DNA of 64,000 nt from Chitinophagaceae bacterium (GCA_017853575.1 JAFMJI010000007.1:1-64000); one strand, 5' to 3'; counted from the first letter of the stretch, positions 53,446 to 62,995 are shown. The notes: generated by a model not told the origin, from the letters alone. Made by a program: numbers and translations.

Positions 53446-54375
53446 ATGACTCCATTTGTTTCAATATGTATACCGGCGTACAAGAGATTAAATTATCTTC
53501 AGAGGCTTATAGAAAGTATTCAGTTGCAAACTTACAAAAATTATGAAGTTTTAATTACGGATGACTCCGGCATTGACTCTTCAGTATATGATTATGTGAT
53601 TTCTAAGGCATCTGACCTAAAAATAGTTTATTATAAAAATTCAACTCCATTGGGAAGCCCCAAAAATTGGCTCGCTTCTATTTCCCATGCCAAGGGAGAG
53701 TGGATCAAGATCATGCATGATGATGATTATTTTACATCGCCAGATTCTTTACAGAGATTTGTAGATCAAGTTGACTTAAATGTAGATTGCATATTTTCAG
53801 GATATCATGCAGTTTATGAAAATGGAGATATTAAGAATAAAACAATATCGACACTTCAGTTTAATCATTTCATTCATAAACCATTGAATCTATTTTCAGG
53901 AAATATCATTGGACCTCCATCCGTCATGATGTTCAGAAAGTCAGTAAAAGAAACATTTGATGAAAGATTAAAGTGGATTGTTGACTGGGAATTATATATT
54001 AGACTGGCATACAAATACAAGTTAAAATATGTTCCACAACCATTGATTGAGGTAAGCTATAATGACACTCAAATCACCAATAGCTGCTTTTTAAATCCTG
54101 TTGTAGAAATTCCCGAGACGTTGATTTTTACCAATAAGTATGGAAATAATCTTTTTAAACATATTCTCGCTTATGACGCATGGTGGAGGCTTATTCGAAA
54201 CTTGGGTTTAAAAGATATATCTGAGCTTAGAAAATATTCAAGTGATATAAATATCAATGTTAACATCCTTAAAATAGTGAGCTTCCAATCATATATTCCA
54301 TCAGCTATTCTAAAAATTGGAGTAGTATCCAAAATATTAATGTCAATTTCATATTTATTCAACAGAAATCGATGA
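53446..54375 (+). CDS. glycosyltransferase family 2
   Basis: 309 residues. VSICIPAYKRLNYLQRLIESIQLQTYKNYEVLITDDSG gives the nucleotide-binding part and WIKIMHDDDYFTSP the DxD-like site; DWELYIRLAYKYKLKYV corresponds to the ED region. It overlaps the next glycosyltransferase by 4 bases (ATGA), so they are coupled. Probably builds a surface glycan; acceptor unknown. Confidence 0.87.
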   Translation: MTPFVSICIPAYKRLNYLQRLIESIQLQTYKNYEVLITDDSGIDSSVYDYVISKASDLKIVYYKNSTPLGSPKNWLASISHAKGEWIKIMHDDDYFTSPDSLQRFVDQVDLNVDCIFSGYHAVYENGDIKNKTISTLQFNHFIHKPLNLFSGNIIGPPSVMMFRKSVKETFDERLKWIVDWELYIRLAYKYKLKYVPQPLIEVSYNDTQITNSCFLNPVVEIPETLIFTNKYGNNLFKHILAYDAWWRLIRNLGLKDISELRKYSSDININVNILKIVSFQSYIPSAILKIGVVSKILMSISYLFNRNR

Positions 54376-55229
54376 TTTCAATTGTTATCATAAACTACAA
54401 CACTTTTAACATTACCCAACAATGTATTCAGAGCATTATTGATAATACAAATGATGTTGTGTATGAAATTATTTTAGTAGATAATGCCTCTACAGAAAGA
54501 AACGCCGATGATTTCAAAGTTTTGTTTCCGCAAATTCAATTGATCAAAAGTCCTGTAAATGCCGGATTCGCAAAAGGGAATAATTTAGGGATAAAACATT
54601 CTTCGGGCGAAATTATACTGTTGTTGAATAGTGATACTTACTTTACAGAAAATGTACTAATTAAATCACTCACTAAATTTAAAATGCTTTCTAATATTGG
54701 GTTCATGGGTATAAAAATGAAATATCCCAATGGGAAAGTACAATTCACAGCCCGAAAATTCAGATCAATAGAGTGGGAGCTTTTGGATCTGTTCCGGTTT
54801 ATCCCGTTGCTATTGCCATACACCGTTCGTGCTAGATTGATGCAAGGGAAATATTTCAAAGGCGATTTTGATATGGAATGTGATTGGTTGAATGGGGCAT
54901 TTCTTATGTTTAATAAATCAATTTTGGAAAAACTTCCCAATCATACATTAGACGAGCGATTCTTCATGTACGGGGAAGACCATCTTTGGGGTTTTCAAGT
55001 AGAACAAATCGGACTCCGAAATTATTTTTATCACGGAACCTCTTTGGTGCATATCAACAATGCAAGTACTCAACCTTCAAAAAGAATCAAATTATTGCAT
55101 ACTATATTTAAGCATGAACTAGAAATTATGAGAATAAGAAAAGGCTCAGGGCTTTATTACTTTGTTTTTTCTTTCATTTATGGAGCCAAAGAACAATGTA
55201 GGATTCTTATAAAGTCCCTTTTTAAATAA
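54372..55229 (+). CDS. glycosyltransferase family 2
   Basis: 285 residues. ISIVIINYNTFNITQQCIQSI, LVDNASTERNADDF, SPVNAGFAKGNNLGIK and LLLNSDTYFTEN are the standard family segments, with ERFFMYGEDHLWGFQVEQIGLRNYF for the acceptor side. It ends 1 base from the convergent GT4 gene. Likely rhamnosyl- or hexosyltransferase. Confidence 0.88.
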   Translation: MISIVIINYNTFNITQQCIQSIIDNTNDVVYEIILVDNASTERNADDFKVLFPQIQLIKSPVNAGFAKGNNLGIKHSSGEIILLLNSDTYFTENVLIKSLTKFKMLSNIGFMGIKMKYPNGKVQFTARKFRSIEWELLDLFRFIPLLLPYTVRARLMQGKYFKGDFDMECDWLNGAFLMFNKSILEKLPNHTLDERFFMYGEDHLWGFQVEQIGLRNYFYHGTSLVHINNASTQPSKRIKLLHTIFKHELEIMRIRKGSGLYYFVFSFIYGAKEQCRILIKSLFK

Positions 55230-56333
55230 TTAAATATATCTGTTTGCCTGTTCGATTATATTTCTCCAATTATATTTTTTGTAGAAATCTTTTGGTATGC
55301 ATTCATCTTGTTTGGAGCTCTCTATGATTTGAATTACAAATTTGTCCCAGTCTTTATTTAAAACAATTTTAAGTTTATTGCCACAAGCGGATAAGTTCAC
55401 TCCAATTGCGCCAGCCTCTGTAGAAATACATGTACAATTCATTGCCAATGCTTCTATTAATTTGGTTTTTACACCTCCTCCTGAGATAACGGGATTTATA
55501 AATAAGTCAGCCGCTTTTGTATATGCGTCAATATCATCCACAAACCCTATATATTTTATATTCTCGAAAAGAGAAAGTTTCGATTGAAGTTCTTCGTTGA
55601 GGTTTTTACCGGCAATGATCAGGTTAAACTGAAAGCCGCTTTCATGCAGTTTAGGTAAAATTTTAGATACAATGTATTCAACTGCCTCCTCATTTGGCTT
55701 ATAGTCTAGTGCCCCATTAAAAAAAATGAGCGGTTTTGATTCATCCAATGAATGCTTTTTGCATATAATTATTTTCCAGTGCTTTTTGTCTATGGGTGCA
55801 TCTTCGTTGAAGATTCCATATGGTAAAAGACTTACTTGATTATCATTAATATTCATTTGCTGAAGCATCCAGCGCTTATCATCTTCAGATATTGCAAATA
55901 CGTGATCTGCCTTTTTCAAAACATATATTTCATATTTTTTGAGCAAAGGCCACCACCATTTATGTAAAGTTTGAAATCTCAGATATTCAACATTGTGTGT
56001 GTGAATAATTAGTCTAATTTTTAGTATCCGCCTAAGTAAAATTCCCATCCAACCGATATATGGGTGTTCAATGATCAGGGTTTGAATATTTTCTCTTTTT
56101 AAAAAACGATAAATGTTATAGAAGCCTATTATATCAAAATAACTAACGGAATTCCTTGCAAGCAAGTATCTTAATTCAAAGGATGTATCATTTATAACTT
56201 TATTGTTCTTTGTGCAAATAACATGGAGATCAATTACTTTGCTGAGCTGGTTAAGAAAATTTGTAATAAATTTCTGTCCACCTGTTTCTGCAGGAAAGAT
56301 CTTGTAAGATGTAATTACAGCAACCTTTTTCAT
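55230..56333 (-). CDS. glycosyltransferase family 4
   Basis: 367 residues with GT-B fold. The N-terminal domain has ETGGQKFITNFLNQLSK. The C-terminal domain has FFNGALDYKPNEEAVEYIV, YIGFVDDIDAYTKAADLFINPVISGGGVKTKLIEALAMN (the family's phosphate and sugar-nucleotide motifs), and GAIGVN. It uses an activated sugar at the cytoplasmic face. Starts 10 bases after the stop of the upstream YfhO gene. Confidence 0.88.
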   Translation of the reverse strand: MKKVAVITSYKIFPAETGGQKFITNFLNQLSKVIDLHVICTKNNKVINDTSFELRYLLARNSVSYFDIIGFYNIYRFLKRENIQTLIIEHPYIGWMGILLRRILKIRLIIHTHNVEYLRFQTLHKWWWPLLKKYEIYVLKKADHVFAISEDDKRWMLQQMNINDNQVSLLPYGIFNEDAPIDKKHWKIIICKKHSLDESKPLIFFNGALDYKPNEEAVEYIVSKILPKLHESGFQFNLIIAGKNLNEELQSKLSLFENIKYIGFVDDIDAYTKAADLFINPVISGGGVKTKLIEALAMNCTCISTEAGAIGVNLSACGNKLKIVLNKDWDKFVIQIIESSKQDECIPKDFYKKYNWRNIIEQANRYI

Positions 56334-56343
56334 AAGGGTTTCC

Positions 56344-58830
56344 TTATGAATTTATTTTTGATGATCTGAATATCATGAATAAATTTCCAAGTAGTAAAAG
56401 CCAAATGATCCCACTTGCTGTCATCGCTATGGGCACTCCCTTTGAGAATGAATCTGGCTTAAATTCAAATTTTATTTCATGTTTTCCTGCTGGAACAACC
56501 AATCCTCTTAACACATAATTGGTTTTAAAAATGGTTGATTCTTTTCCATCGATATATGCTTTCCATCCCTTTCTATAGTATACCTCACTGAAAACAGCTA
56601 AGCGGGTTTTCGTTGAATTGGATGAATAATAAATAATGTCATGATCATTTTTAACAAGCCAAATAGAATCGCCTAAAGCATTTTTAGAGATATTTTGATC
56701 CAATTTGCTTTCAATCAGTGCTGTTGTTTTAATGCTTAAACTATCCAGGTTTTTCATCAGCTTGGCAGGATCTGAAACTACAGAAACTGAATCAACATAC
56801 CAGCAAGGACCAGCTGCAGTGGGATTTACCTCATATCGAACTTCATTTGATTGAGGATCTCTAAAAATGATGTATTTAGTATTCAACATGTCGAGTGTTG
56901 GACCACAATTTGGAAAATTGTACAATTGTTTTTCAATCAAATCCTGGTAAATACTCAATTTCGCTGCATGATATCCTCCAATATTTTGATGAAATACACT
57001 TGGAGTGGCATAACCATTAAATGCTGCGTTTACACCATTGGTTATGTCAAACACCCTGTAGTAGCTGGTGTCTTTTGATATTTCGGTATTATAAGGCGCA
57101 GGTGTAAATGATTGCGCATATTCTTCCTGTTCCTGAAAATTGGTTTCATTGAGGTATTTGCTATCAATTCCCAAAAGATCTATCAATCCGGCAAGTCCAA
57201 TAATGGCCAGCGCCCAAACTGCTTTCATTTTATTTATTAGATATAGCCAAATCGCAAAGGCAGCAATCAAAATAAATATCAATGATCTGAAGATATCACC
57301 CCAAAACAGACTTTTTCTGTCTTCTTGCAGTGCTTCAACAAATGCCTTTGCAGATGGAAGGATTGCATTTCTTTGTTGTTCATTTGCGATGGCTCCAACT
57401 TGTTTGATCAAATTTTCATCATTTTCAGTTTTGAAGTCAGATGTCAGAAAAACCAACATAGCAAGAATGAAAATGCTGGCAACTGCAATCAATCCTTTTT
57501 TATATTTCTTTAAGATATCAGTAGCATTTGTTTGGAATAACAAATTCTGAGCCGCGATGACTGCACTCATTGCAAAGATGAATGTTGGTATTACAAGTAT
57601 CATACTTGGAGCGCGGAACTTATTGAAAAGGGGAAGGTGTTCCAACAAGAAGACATTGAATCCTTCAAAATAATGTCCCCAGCTGATCATAAACGCAATC
57701 ATGGTTGCTCCAATCATCCACCATTTGTGTTTGTTTGGTATAAAGGACATTCCCAAAATTGCAAGAAAGCAAATGATAGCACCTGAGTAAGGGGGGCCTG
57801 CTGTACCTGCGGAAATTCCACCCCAGTAAAATTGCAAAAATCCTTGTAGTTGTTGTGCCAGTTCCTGGGGCATTTGTTGCAGTGCCTCAATGGCTTTAGA
57901 TTTATCCTCAGCAACCTCCAGGTTTCCTGTGCTTCCACCATATAGTCTGGGAAACATCATCACCAAGGGTTCTGATTTGTATATGCTGTAACTCAACGCG
58001 TAATCTTTGTTGAGTCCTGTTTTACTGAAATTGCTTTTACCATCTGCCAGAACTGTACCTCCACGAATAGATTCTTTTGAATATTCATAGGTTGTTCCCA
58101 GCAACACAGCATTGCTGGCAATGCCAAGTAAAGCGGCAATTGCAGCCAATCCGATTACTTTAAAAATGTGCAAATATTCTTTTTCCTTCAACCAGTTTGC
58201 AAGATATCCAACCGACATGCACAGAATGATAATAAAGGTGTAGTATACTATTTGTGGGTGGTTGACGCTGATGATTAGTCCTGAAAACAATGCAGTAAGA
58301 GCAGTCCCCAGTAAATACTTTTTTTCAAAGAGTAAGATGATGGATCCGATCAATGCTGGGATATATGCAATGGCCAACATTTTAGTATCATGGCCAACAG
58401 AAATGATGATGGGATTGTAAGTTGCAAATGCGTAGGAGAGTCCTCCCAAGATTCCCAGGTAGGGATTTATGTTTAAAATTTGAGTGAGGATATAAAAACA
58501 CAACGCAGCCAGCACAAAGAAATAAATGGGTTTTGGCAGACCAAGTGTTATCAGGTTGTACACATACCCCAGAGAAAAAGGGTTGGGGGCATACATGGCA
58601 ATTTGATATCCGGGCATTCCACTAAACATACCGTTTGACCACAGAGGAAGATGACCTGTCTTTTCTTCATATTTGCGCTGATCTTCATACATTGCCTTCC
58701 ACTGAACATTATCAGATTGTTGCAAAACTTTGCCCTGCAGAGCGGGCTTACAATAAATGGTAGCAACCAAGACAAAGCTGACCACTGCTATGAGGTGAGG
58801 AAGCAAAGATTTTAGATTGAAATTCTTCAT
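56344..58830 (-). CDS. YfhO-family multi-spanning membrane protein
   Basis: About 828 residues starting MKNFNLKSLLPH (GTG 58839 is another possibility). It has around 12 hydrophobic helices in the first ~560 residues, a periplasmic-side region with YYRVFDITNGVNAAFNGYATPS, a late RKGWKAYIDGKE segment and a final helix. YfhO proteins resemble bacterial GT-C-type glycosyltransferases and are linked to lipoteichoic-acid or surface-glycan modification in Firmicutes. In this block it may transfer sugars from a lipid carrier. A -7 box lies upstream. Confidence 0.85.
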   Translation of the reverse strand: MKNFNLKSLLPHLIAVVSFVLVATIYCKPALQGKVLQQSDNVQWKAMYEDQRKYEEKTGHLPLWSNGMFSGMPGYQIAMYAPNPFSLGYVYNLITLGLPKPIYFFVLAALCFYILTQILNINPYLGILGGLSYAFATYNPIIISVGHDTKMLAIAYIPALIGSIILLFEKKYLLGTALTALFSGLIISVNHPQIVYYTFIIILCMSVGYLANWLKEKEYLHIFKVIGLAAIAALLGIASNAVLLGTTYEYSKESIRGGTVLADGKSNFSKTGLNKDYALSYSIYKSEPLVMMFPRLYGGSTGNLEVAEDKSKAIEALQQMPQELAQQLQGFLQFYWGGISAGTAGPPYSGAIICFLAILGMSFIPNKHKWWMIGATMIAFMISWGHYFEGFNVFLLEHLPLFNKFRAPSMILVIPTFIFAMSAVIAAQNLLFQTNATDILKKYKKGLIAVASIFILAMLVFLTSDFKTENDENLIKQVGAIANEQQRNAILPSAKAFVEALQEDRKSLFWGDIFRSLIFILIAAFAIWLYLINKMKAVWALAIIGLAGLIDLLGIDSKYLNETNFQEQEEYAQSFTPAPYNTEISKDTSYYRVFDITNGVNAAFNGYATPSVFHQNIGGYHAAKLSIYQDLIEKQLYNFPNCGPTLDMLNTKYIIFRDPQSNEVRYEVNPTAAGPCWYVDSVSVVSDPAKLMKNLDSLSIKTTALIESKLDQNISKNALGDSIWLVKNDHDIIYYSSNSTKTRLAVFSEVYYRKGWKAYIDGKESTIFKTNYVLRGLVVPAGKHEIKFEFKPDSFSKGVPIAMTASGIIWLLLLGNLFMIFRSSKINS

Positions 58831-58853
58831 TTTGAACACTTTATTGCCTTAGA

Positions 58854-58861
58854 CAAATGTA
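58854..58861 (-). promoter_or_regulatory. -7 box for the YfhO gene
   Basis: TACATTTG on the minus strand, perfect TAnnTTTG match, 23 bases before the ATG at 58830. Confidence 0.45.
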
Positions 58862-58998
58862 ATGCTAAATGCGTCAAACCGTACGTTTTTACAAATGTTT
58901 GAAATCTAATAGATAACATTTATGATATTTTTTTAAATTGCATTATCCTTCCAATTCCTGCATGAAAAGCCAATAATTAAACCTATAAAATCTTTTTC

Positions 58999-60213
58999 AT
59001 GCGTTTTTTAAAATTCTCGCTTCCGTTTTTTGCTATTGTGTTGCTGGTTTCTTGTTCTAAAGACGAGATTGCTAACAAACAATTAATACCGCAACTTGAT
59101 ATTTCCTCAGGCAAGGCTCCATTGCTAGCAAGTGAAGAAAATGCAAAATATATCTCTGGGGATTACATTGTCGTTTTTAATGATGATGTTGATGTTGATA
59201 AAGAAGTTGGAAATGCAGAAAAAGCACATGGTGTAAAAGCCAAATTCAAGTATAAGTATGCACTAAAAGGTTTTTCTGCAACACTTCCATTGCAAGCGCT
59301 GGAAGGATTAAGAAGTAATCCTAAGGTGAAGTATATAGAACAAGATCAAGAAATGAATGCTATTGCAACACAAACTTCTGTGCCATCATGGGGTATTGAC
59401 AGGATTGATCAAGTTTCTAGATCTTTAAGTAATTCTTACGATTACAAAAACACTGGATTGGGTGTTACTGCTTACATTATTGATACTGGCATTAAATTCG
59501 ATCATTCAGAATTTGGACTTCGAGCATCTTTTGGATTTGATGCTTTTAACGGAAATGGTTCTGATGCAAATGGACATGGAACTCACGTGTCTGGTACAGT
59601 TGGAGGAAATACAATGGGTGTCGCAAAGGAGATTAGCTTAGTTGCAGTAAGAGTTTTAGATGCAAGTGGATCTGGATCTACATCTGGAGTTGCTGCTGGT
59701 ATAGATTGGGCGGTGAACAATCATTCAAACTCTCCAGCAGTTGCAAATATGTCTTTGGGTGGAGGTGCATCTACAGTCATTGATGACGCAGTAAAAAGAG
59801 CAGTATCTGATGGAATAGTAATGTGTGTTGCTGCTGGTAATTCATCTAGAAATGCTTCAAAGTTCTCTCCTGCAAGAGTTGCAGAAGCAATTACAGTAGG
59901 GGCAACTACATCCTCAGATGCGCTTGCCTCTTATTCTAACTATGGGTCAATTGTAGATATTCTAGCCCCCGGTTCAAATATAACTTCATCTTGGAATACT
60001 TCAACAATAGCAACAAATACAATTAGTGGTACATCTATGGCAACCCCACATGTAACTGGAGTTGCTGCTCTTTATTTGCAAACATATCCATCTTCTAAAC
60101 CTTCCGATGTACAAAATGAATTGATAAGTAAAGCTACTCTAGGAAAAATTTCACTTTCTGGCGCAGCAAAATCTGCTGGAACGCCGAATAGACTTCTTTT
60201 TACAAATTATTAA
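58999..60213 (+). CDS. S8 subtilisin-like peptidase, lipoprotein
   Basis: 404 residues. The lipobox LLVSC (Cys19) marks a lipoprotein. An I9-type propeptide covers about 52-120 (YIVVFNDDVDVDKEVG to KVKYIEQDQEM). The catalytic domain has Asp162 (IIDTG), His193 (NGHGTHV), the oxyanion Asn281 (AAGNSS) and Ser346 (GTSMATPH). No type-IX sorting domain follows. It probably acts at the cell envelope in protein turnover. A transcription terminator follows. Confidence 0.93.
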   Translation: MRFLKFSLPFFAIVLLVSCSKDEIANKQLIPQLDISSGKAPLLASEENAKYISGDYIVVFNDDVDVDKEVGNAEKAHGVKAKFKYKYALKGFSATLPLQALEGLRSNPKVKYIEQDQEMNAIATQTSVPSWGIDRIDQVSRSLSNSYDYKNTGLGVTAYIIDTGIKFDHSEFGLRASFGFDAFNGNGSDANGHGTHVSGTVGGNTMGVAKEISLVAVRVLDASGSGSTSGVAAGIDWAVNNHSNSPAVANMSLGGGASTVIDDAVKRAVSDGIVMCVAAGNSSRNASKFSPARVAEAITVGATTSSDALASYSNYGSIVDILAPGSNITSSWNTSTIATNTISGTSMATPHVTGVAALYLQTYPSSKPSDVQNELISKATLGKISLSGAAKSAGTPNRLLFTNY

Positions 60214-60274
60214 TCTAAAAGAAATTATACATGAAAATGTATAATATGAAAAGATAAATGTTTTTTGATATTTC

Positions 60275-60306
60275 AAAGCACTCCAATTGGGGTGCTTTTT
60301 TATTTT
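60275..60306 (+). terminator. terminator after the S8 peptidase gene
   Basis: A 10-bp stem (60275-60284 with 60289-60298; one G-U pair), AATT loop and T-rich tail. It lies before the mscL start, so upstream in-frame codons are not used. Confidence 0.82.
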
Positions 60307-60333
60307 CTTCGTACATTCCATAAAATCATTCAT

Positions 60334-60759
60334 ATGTCCTTTATCAAAGAATTCAAACAATTTGCACTTAGAGGTAATCTTGTAGATATAGCAGTTGCAT
60401 TTGTAATGGGAGGTGCTTTTGGTAAAGTGGTTTCAACTTTTACGGAGAAAATGATTGCACCACTTATTGGTTTGCTTACAGGTGGCACCAATTTCTACGA
60501 CAAAAAATTGGTACTGAAATCTGAAGTAAATGAAGTAGTGGATCCAAGCGGAAAAGTTGTTGTTGCCCACGGAAATGAAGTGGCAATTGAGTGGGGTGCA
60601 TTTGTTACTGTTGTCATTGATTTTTTTATTGTGGCTTTTGCCATGTTTTTGATCATCAAAGGCATTAATGCATTGAAGAAAAGAGAAGAACAGGCTTCAA
60701 CTGAAATATCATCAACCGATAAATTGCTTTCAGAAATTAGAGACCTTCTAAAAAAATGA
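60334..60759 (+). CDS. mscL: large-conductance mechanosensitive channel
   Basis: 141 residues with two membrane helices: FALRGNLVDIAVAFVMGGAFGKVV (TM1 with the pore Gly residues) and WGAFVTVVIDFFIVAFAMFLIIKGIN (TM2). A charged periplasmic loop lies between them and a basic/acidic C-terminal helix (SEIRDLLKK) follows. MscL opens on hypo-osmotic shock. ATG 60334 is preferred because earlier in-frame codons lie in the terminator. The last bases overlap the convergent NUDIX gene by 12. Confidence 0.95.
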   Translation: MSFIKEFKQFALRGNLVDIAVAFVMGGAFGKVVSTFTEKMIAPLIGLLTGGTNFYDKKLVLKSEVNEVVDPSGKVVVAHGNEVAIEWGAFVTVVIDFFIVAFAMFLIIKGINALKKREEQASTEISSTDKLLSEIRDLLKK

Positions 60760-61206
60760 TTTAATTAATCCTGCAACAACTTTGTCTATTGGCAGGGAGA
60801 CTGAGTGCTCACCAAATTCTTCCATGGGTATCATGCGGAATGTCTCTGTTTCGCCAGTTTCATTGTAAACTGCTAATTGCTTTTGGTCAAAATCAAATGC
60901 TTTATCTCTCAATGGCACTTTTATCAATTCCATCGGCTCAACTTTATAATAGATGGAGATGATTTGATGTTCAGGATTGAAAGCAGACATCTGAAAAAAA
61001 TCGGTTGTATATAAATGCTCTTTTACATCAACCTTTAAACTCATCTCCTCCATAAATTCTCTTTCCAAACATTTCCTGGTTCCTTCCCCGAACTCCAGTC
61101 CACCTCCAGGAAATTTTGTGTAATAATTTCCTCGTATGAACTCATCACTCACCAATACCTGGTTGTCCTCTGAAATAAGAATTCCGTATACCCGTACATT
61201 GAACAT
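60748..61206 (-). CDS. NUDIX hydrolase
   Basis: About 152 residues from ATG 61206 (MFNVRVYGIL). The Nudix box GGGLEFGEGTRKCLEREFMEEM fits GX5EX7REUXEEXGU except for the last Gly region. It hydrolyses a nucleoside diphosphate derivative. ATG 61206 is 2 bases after the dapF stop; a longer frame back to 61260 would overlap dapF by 52 bases and is unlikely. Substrate unknown. Confidence 0.87.
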   Translation of the reverse strand: MFNVRVYGILISEDNQVLVSDEFIRGNYYTKFPGGGLEFGEGTRKCLEREFMEEMSLKVDVKEHLYTTDFFQMSAFNPEHQIISIYYKVEPMELIKVPLRDKAFDFDQKQLAVYNETGETETFRMIPMEEFGEHSVSLPIDKVVAGLIKSFF

Positions 61207-61208
61207 AT

Positions 61209-61985
61209 TCAAATGGAAATATTTCCTGAAAAAACAAACTCTGCTGGGCCAATCAGCCAAACATTTTTAAATTCTTGATCACTGATCCTGTCAAATTCAA
61301 TTTGCAGTGAACCTCCCTGTACTTTCACATTCATTATTTGATGGCCATCTTTTTCAGAACTCGCCAAAGCCGCTGCTGTAGCACCTGTTCCGCAACTCAA
61401 TGTTTCATCTTCAACACCTCTTTCATATGTGCGCAATCGAATGCCATCGTTTGTTTTCTCAACGAAGTTTACATTGATGCCTGAAGATTTAAATACTTCA
61501 TTGTATCTAATACTTCTGCCTATATTGAAGACATCAGTATCTGAAACGTTTTCAACATATTGAATAAAATGTGGTGAGCCTGTATTTAATATCTTGTTCT
61601 TTCCGCTTTCTTCAATTCCACTAACATCCTGCATTTTTAATTTGATTAAACCGTTGTCTTGTATGATTGCGTCATGCGGGCCATCCGTTGCGATGAAATG
61701 GTATGAAGATTTTTCAATTCCGGAATCTTTTGCAAATTGAACCAAACAACGACCTCCATTGCCACACATGCTTCCTTCCTTTCCATCTGCATTATAGTAA
61801 CGCATCTTGAAATCAAAGCCATCTGCATCTTCCAACATCATGAGTCCATCACCACCAATTCCATATCTTCTGTCACATAAAAAATGGACTTGCTGAACAG
61901 AAAGATTGTTATACTTGCCATTTCTATTGTCTAAAATGATAAAATCATTTCCAGTACCGTGATATTTACTAAACTTAATCTTCAT
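61209..61985 (-). CDS. dapF: diaminopimelate epimerase
   Basis: 258 residues. FSKYHGTGNDFIILDN at the N-terminus, MCGNGGRC with the first catalytic Cys and LSCGTGATAAALA with the second are the two half-sites. It interconverts LL- and meso-diaminopimelate for lysine and peptidoglycan synthesis. It starts by one-base overlap with the nucleoside phosphorylase stop, so it is in the same operon, followed by the NUDIX gene. Cytoplasmic. Confidence 0.96.
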   Translation of the reverse strand: MKIKFSKYHGTGNDFIILDNRNGKYNNLSVQQVHFLCDRRYGIGGDGLMMLEDADGFDFKMRYYNADGKEGSMCGNGGRCLVQFAKDSGIEKSSYHFIATDGPHDAIIQDNGLIKLKMQDVSGIEESGKNKILNTGSPHFIQYVENVSDTDVFNIGRSIRYNEVFKSSGINVNFVEKTNDGIRLRTYERGVEDETLSCGTGATAAALASSEKDGHQIMNVKVQGGSLQIEFDRISDQEFKNVWLIGPAEFVFSGNISI

Positions 61986-62848
61986 TATATTTTTTCCAAA
62001 GTGGTTTTAATCAGTTTATCGATGGTTGCATCCGCATTTCTTGAAAATTTACCAGCCAATCTGTTTGCGACGATTGCACTTAGAGAGATGCAGTCATGTC
62101 CAAGCAGTTTTCCCAAACCATAAATAGCCGATGTTTCCATTTCAAAATTTAAAATTCGTTGATTGCCCCAACTGAATGATGTAAGGTCTTTATTGAGTGC
62201 AGGATTGGCAAGTCCCATTCTTAAAATTCTTCCCTGCGGACCATAAAACCCTGGACAGGTTACAGTAATTCCTGCGTATGTGTTTGATGCAAATGTTGCA
62301 AGCAATTTTGAACTTCCTGAAGTTGCATAAGGTTGTATAGAAGGGGAAAGTCTTATTTGCGATTTGAATTGAGCCAGTAACTCAATTTCATGTTGATCAT
62401 TGCGATGAGAATAGTAATGGAGTAAATTATCTATGCCTACTCCGAAAGTTGATGCTACTATACTATCAACATCGATCTCTTTTTGAAGAGAACCAGCTGT
62501 GCCAATTCGTATAAATTGCAATGATTTCTTTTCTTTTTTCTCGCATCTAGTATCAAAGTCAATATTCACCAGGGCATCGATCTCATTGAATACAATGTCG
62601 ATATTGTCCGGACCGATGCCAGTAGAAACGACACTGATTTTTTTTGATCCAATCCAACCTGTATGTGTGATGAATTCTCTGTGATGTGATTTGTGTTCAA
62701 TACGATCAAAATATTTACTTACTTTTTCTACTCGAAATGGGTCGCCTACAGTAATGATAGTGTCACCAATTTCCTCCGGACGAAGATCCAAGTGATATAT
62801 AGCCCCTCTGGCATTGATAATCAATTCTGAAGATGGTATCGGGTTCAT
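61985..62848 (-). CDS. nucleoside phosphorylase (uridine/purine phosphorylase family)
   Basis: 287 residues of the PNP_UDP_1 family. TIITVGDPFRVEKVSKYFD, VVSTGIGPDNIDIVFNEIDAL, RIGTAGSLQKEIDVDSIVAS and FEMETSAIYGLGKLLGH give the phosphate site, ribose site and the conserved Met-Glu. Members phosphorolyse nucleosides to base and ribose-1-phosphate. The sequence is long for E. coli Udp (253 residues) and typical for the Bacteroidota form. Uridine is the more likely substrate; not certain. It heads the dapF-NUDIX operon with a -7 box 28 bases upstream. Confidence 0.88.
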   Translation of the reverse strand: MNPIPSSELIINARGAIYHLDLRPEEIGDTIITVGDPFRVEKVSKYFDRIEHKSHHREFITHTGWIGSKKISVVSTGIGPDNIDIVFNEIDALVNIDFDTRCEKKEKKSLQFIRIGTAGSLQKEIDVDSIVASTFGVGIDNLLHYYSHRNDQHEIELLAQFKSQIRLSPSIQPYATSGSSKLLATFASNTYAGITVTCPGFYGPQGRILRMGLANPALNKDLTSFSWGNQRILNFEMETSAIYGLGKLLGHDCISLSAIVANRLAGKFSRNADATIDKLIKTTLEKI

Positions 62849-62876
62849 GTATAAGGGAAGCCTTTAATAATCCGTT

Positions 62877-62884
62877 CAAAATTA
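62877..62884 (-). promoter_or_regulatory. -7 box for the nucleoside phosphorylase operon
   Basis: TAATTTTG on the minus strand, perfect TAnnTTTG match, 28 bases before the ATG. One base separates it from the opposite-strand tRNA-Cys box. Confidence 0.5.
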
Positions 62885-62885
62885 G

Positions 62886-62893
62886 TACTTTTG
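62886..62893 (+). promoter_or_regulatory. -7 box for tRNA-Cys
   Basis: TACTTTTG, perfect TAnnTTTG match, 28 bases before the tRNA. Back to back with the box of the divergent phosphorylase gene. Confidence 0.5.
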
Positions 62894-62921
62894 CAGCGGT
62901 TCAATACTTGTTGAATTACCT

Positions 62922-62995
62922 GGTCCTGTGGCCGAGTGGCTAGGCAGAGCTCTGCAAAAGCTTCTACAGCGGTTCGAATCCGCTCGGGACCTCCA
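62922..62995 (+). tRNA. tRNA-Cys (anticodon GCA)
   Basis: Acceptor GGTCCTG pairs with CGGGACC, with U73 and encoded CCA (62993-62995). Anticodon stem GAGCT/AGCTT with loop CTGCAAA gives GCA. T arm GGTTCGAATCC. The A of CCA is also the first base of the terminator stem. Confidence 0.95.

Noticed and set aside
60265-60333. Upstream extension of mscL
   Set aside because: The extension runs through a transcription terminator; ATG 60334 gives the family-typical N-terminus.
61207-61260. Upstream extension of the NUDIX protein
   Set aside because: It lies inside dapF; ATG 61206 two bases after the dapF stop explains the family start.
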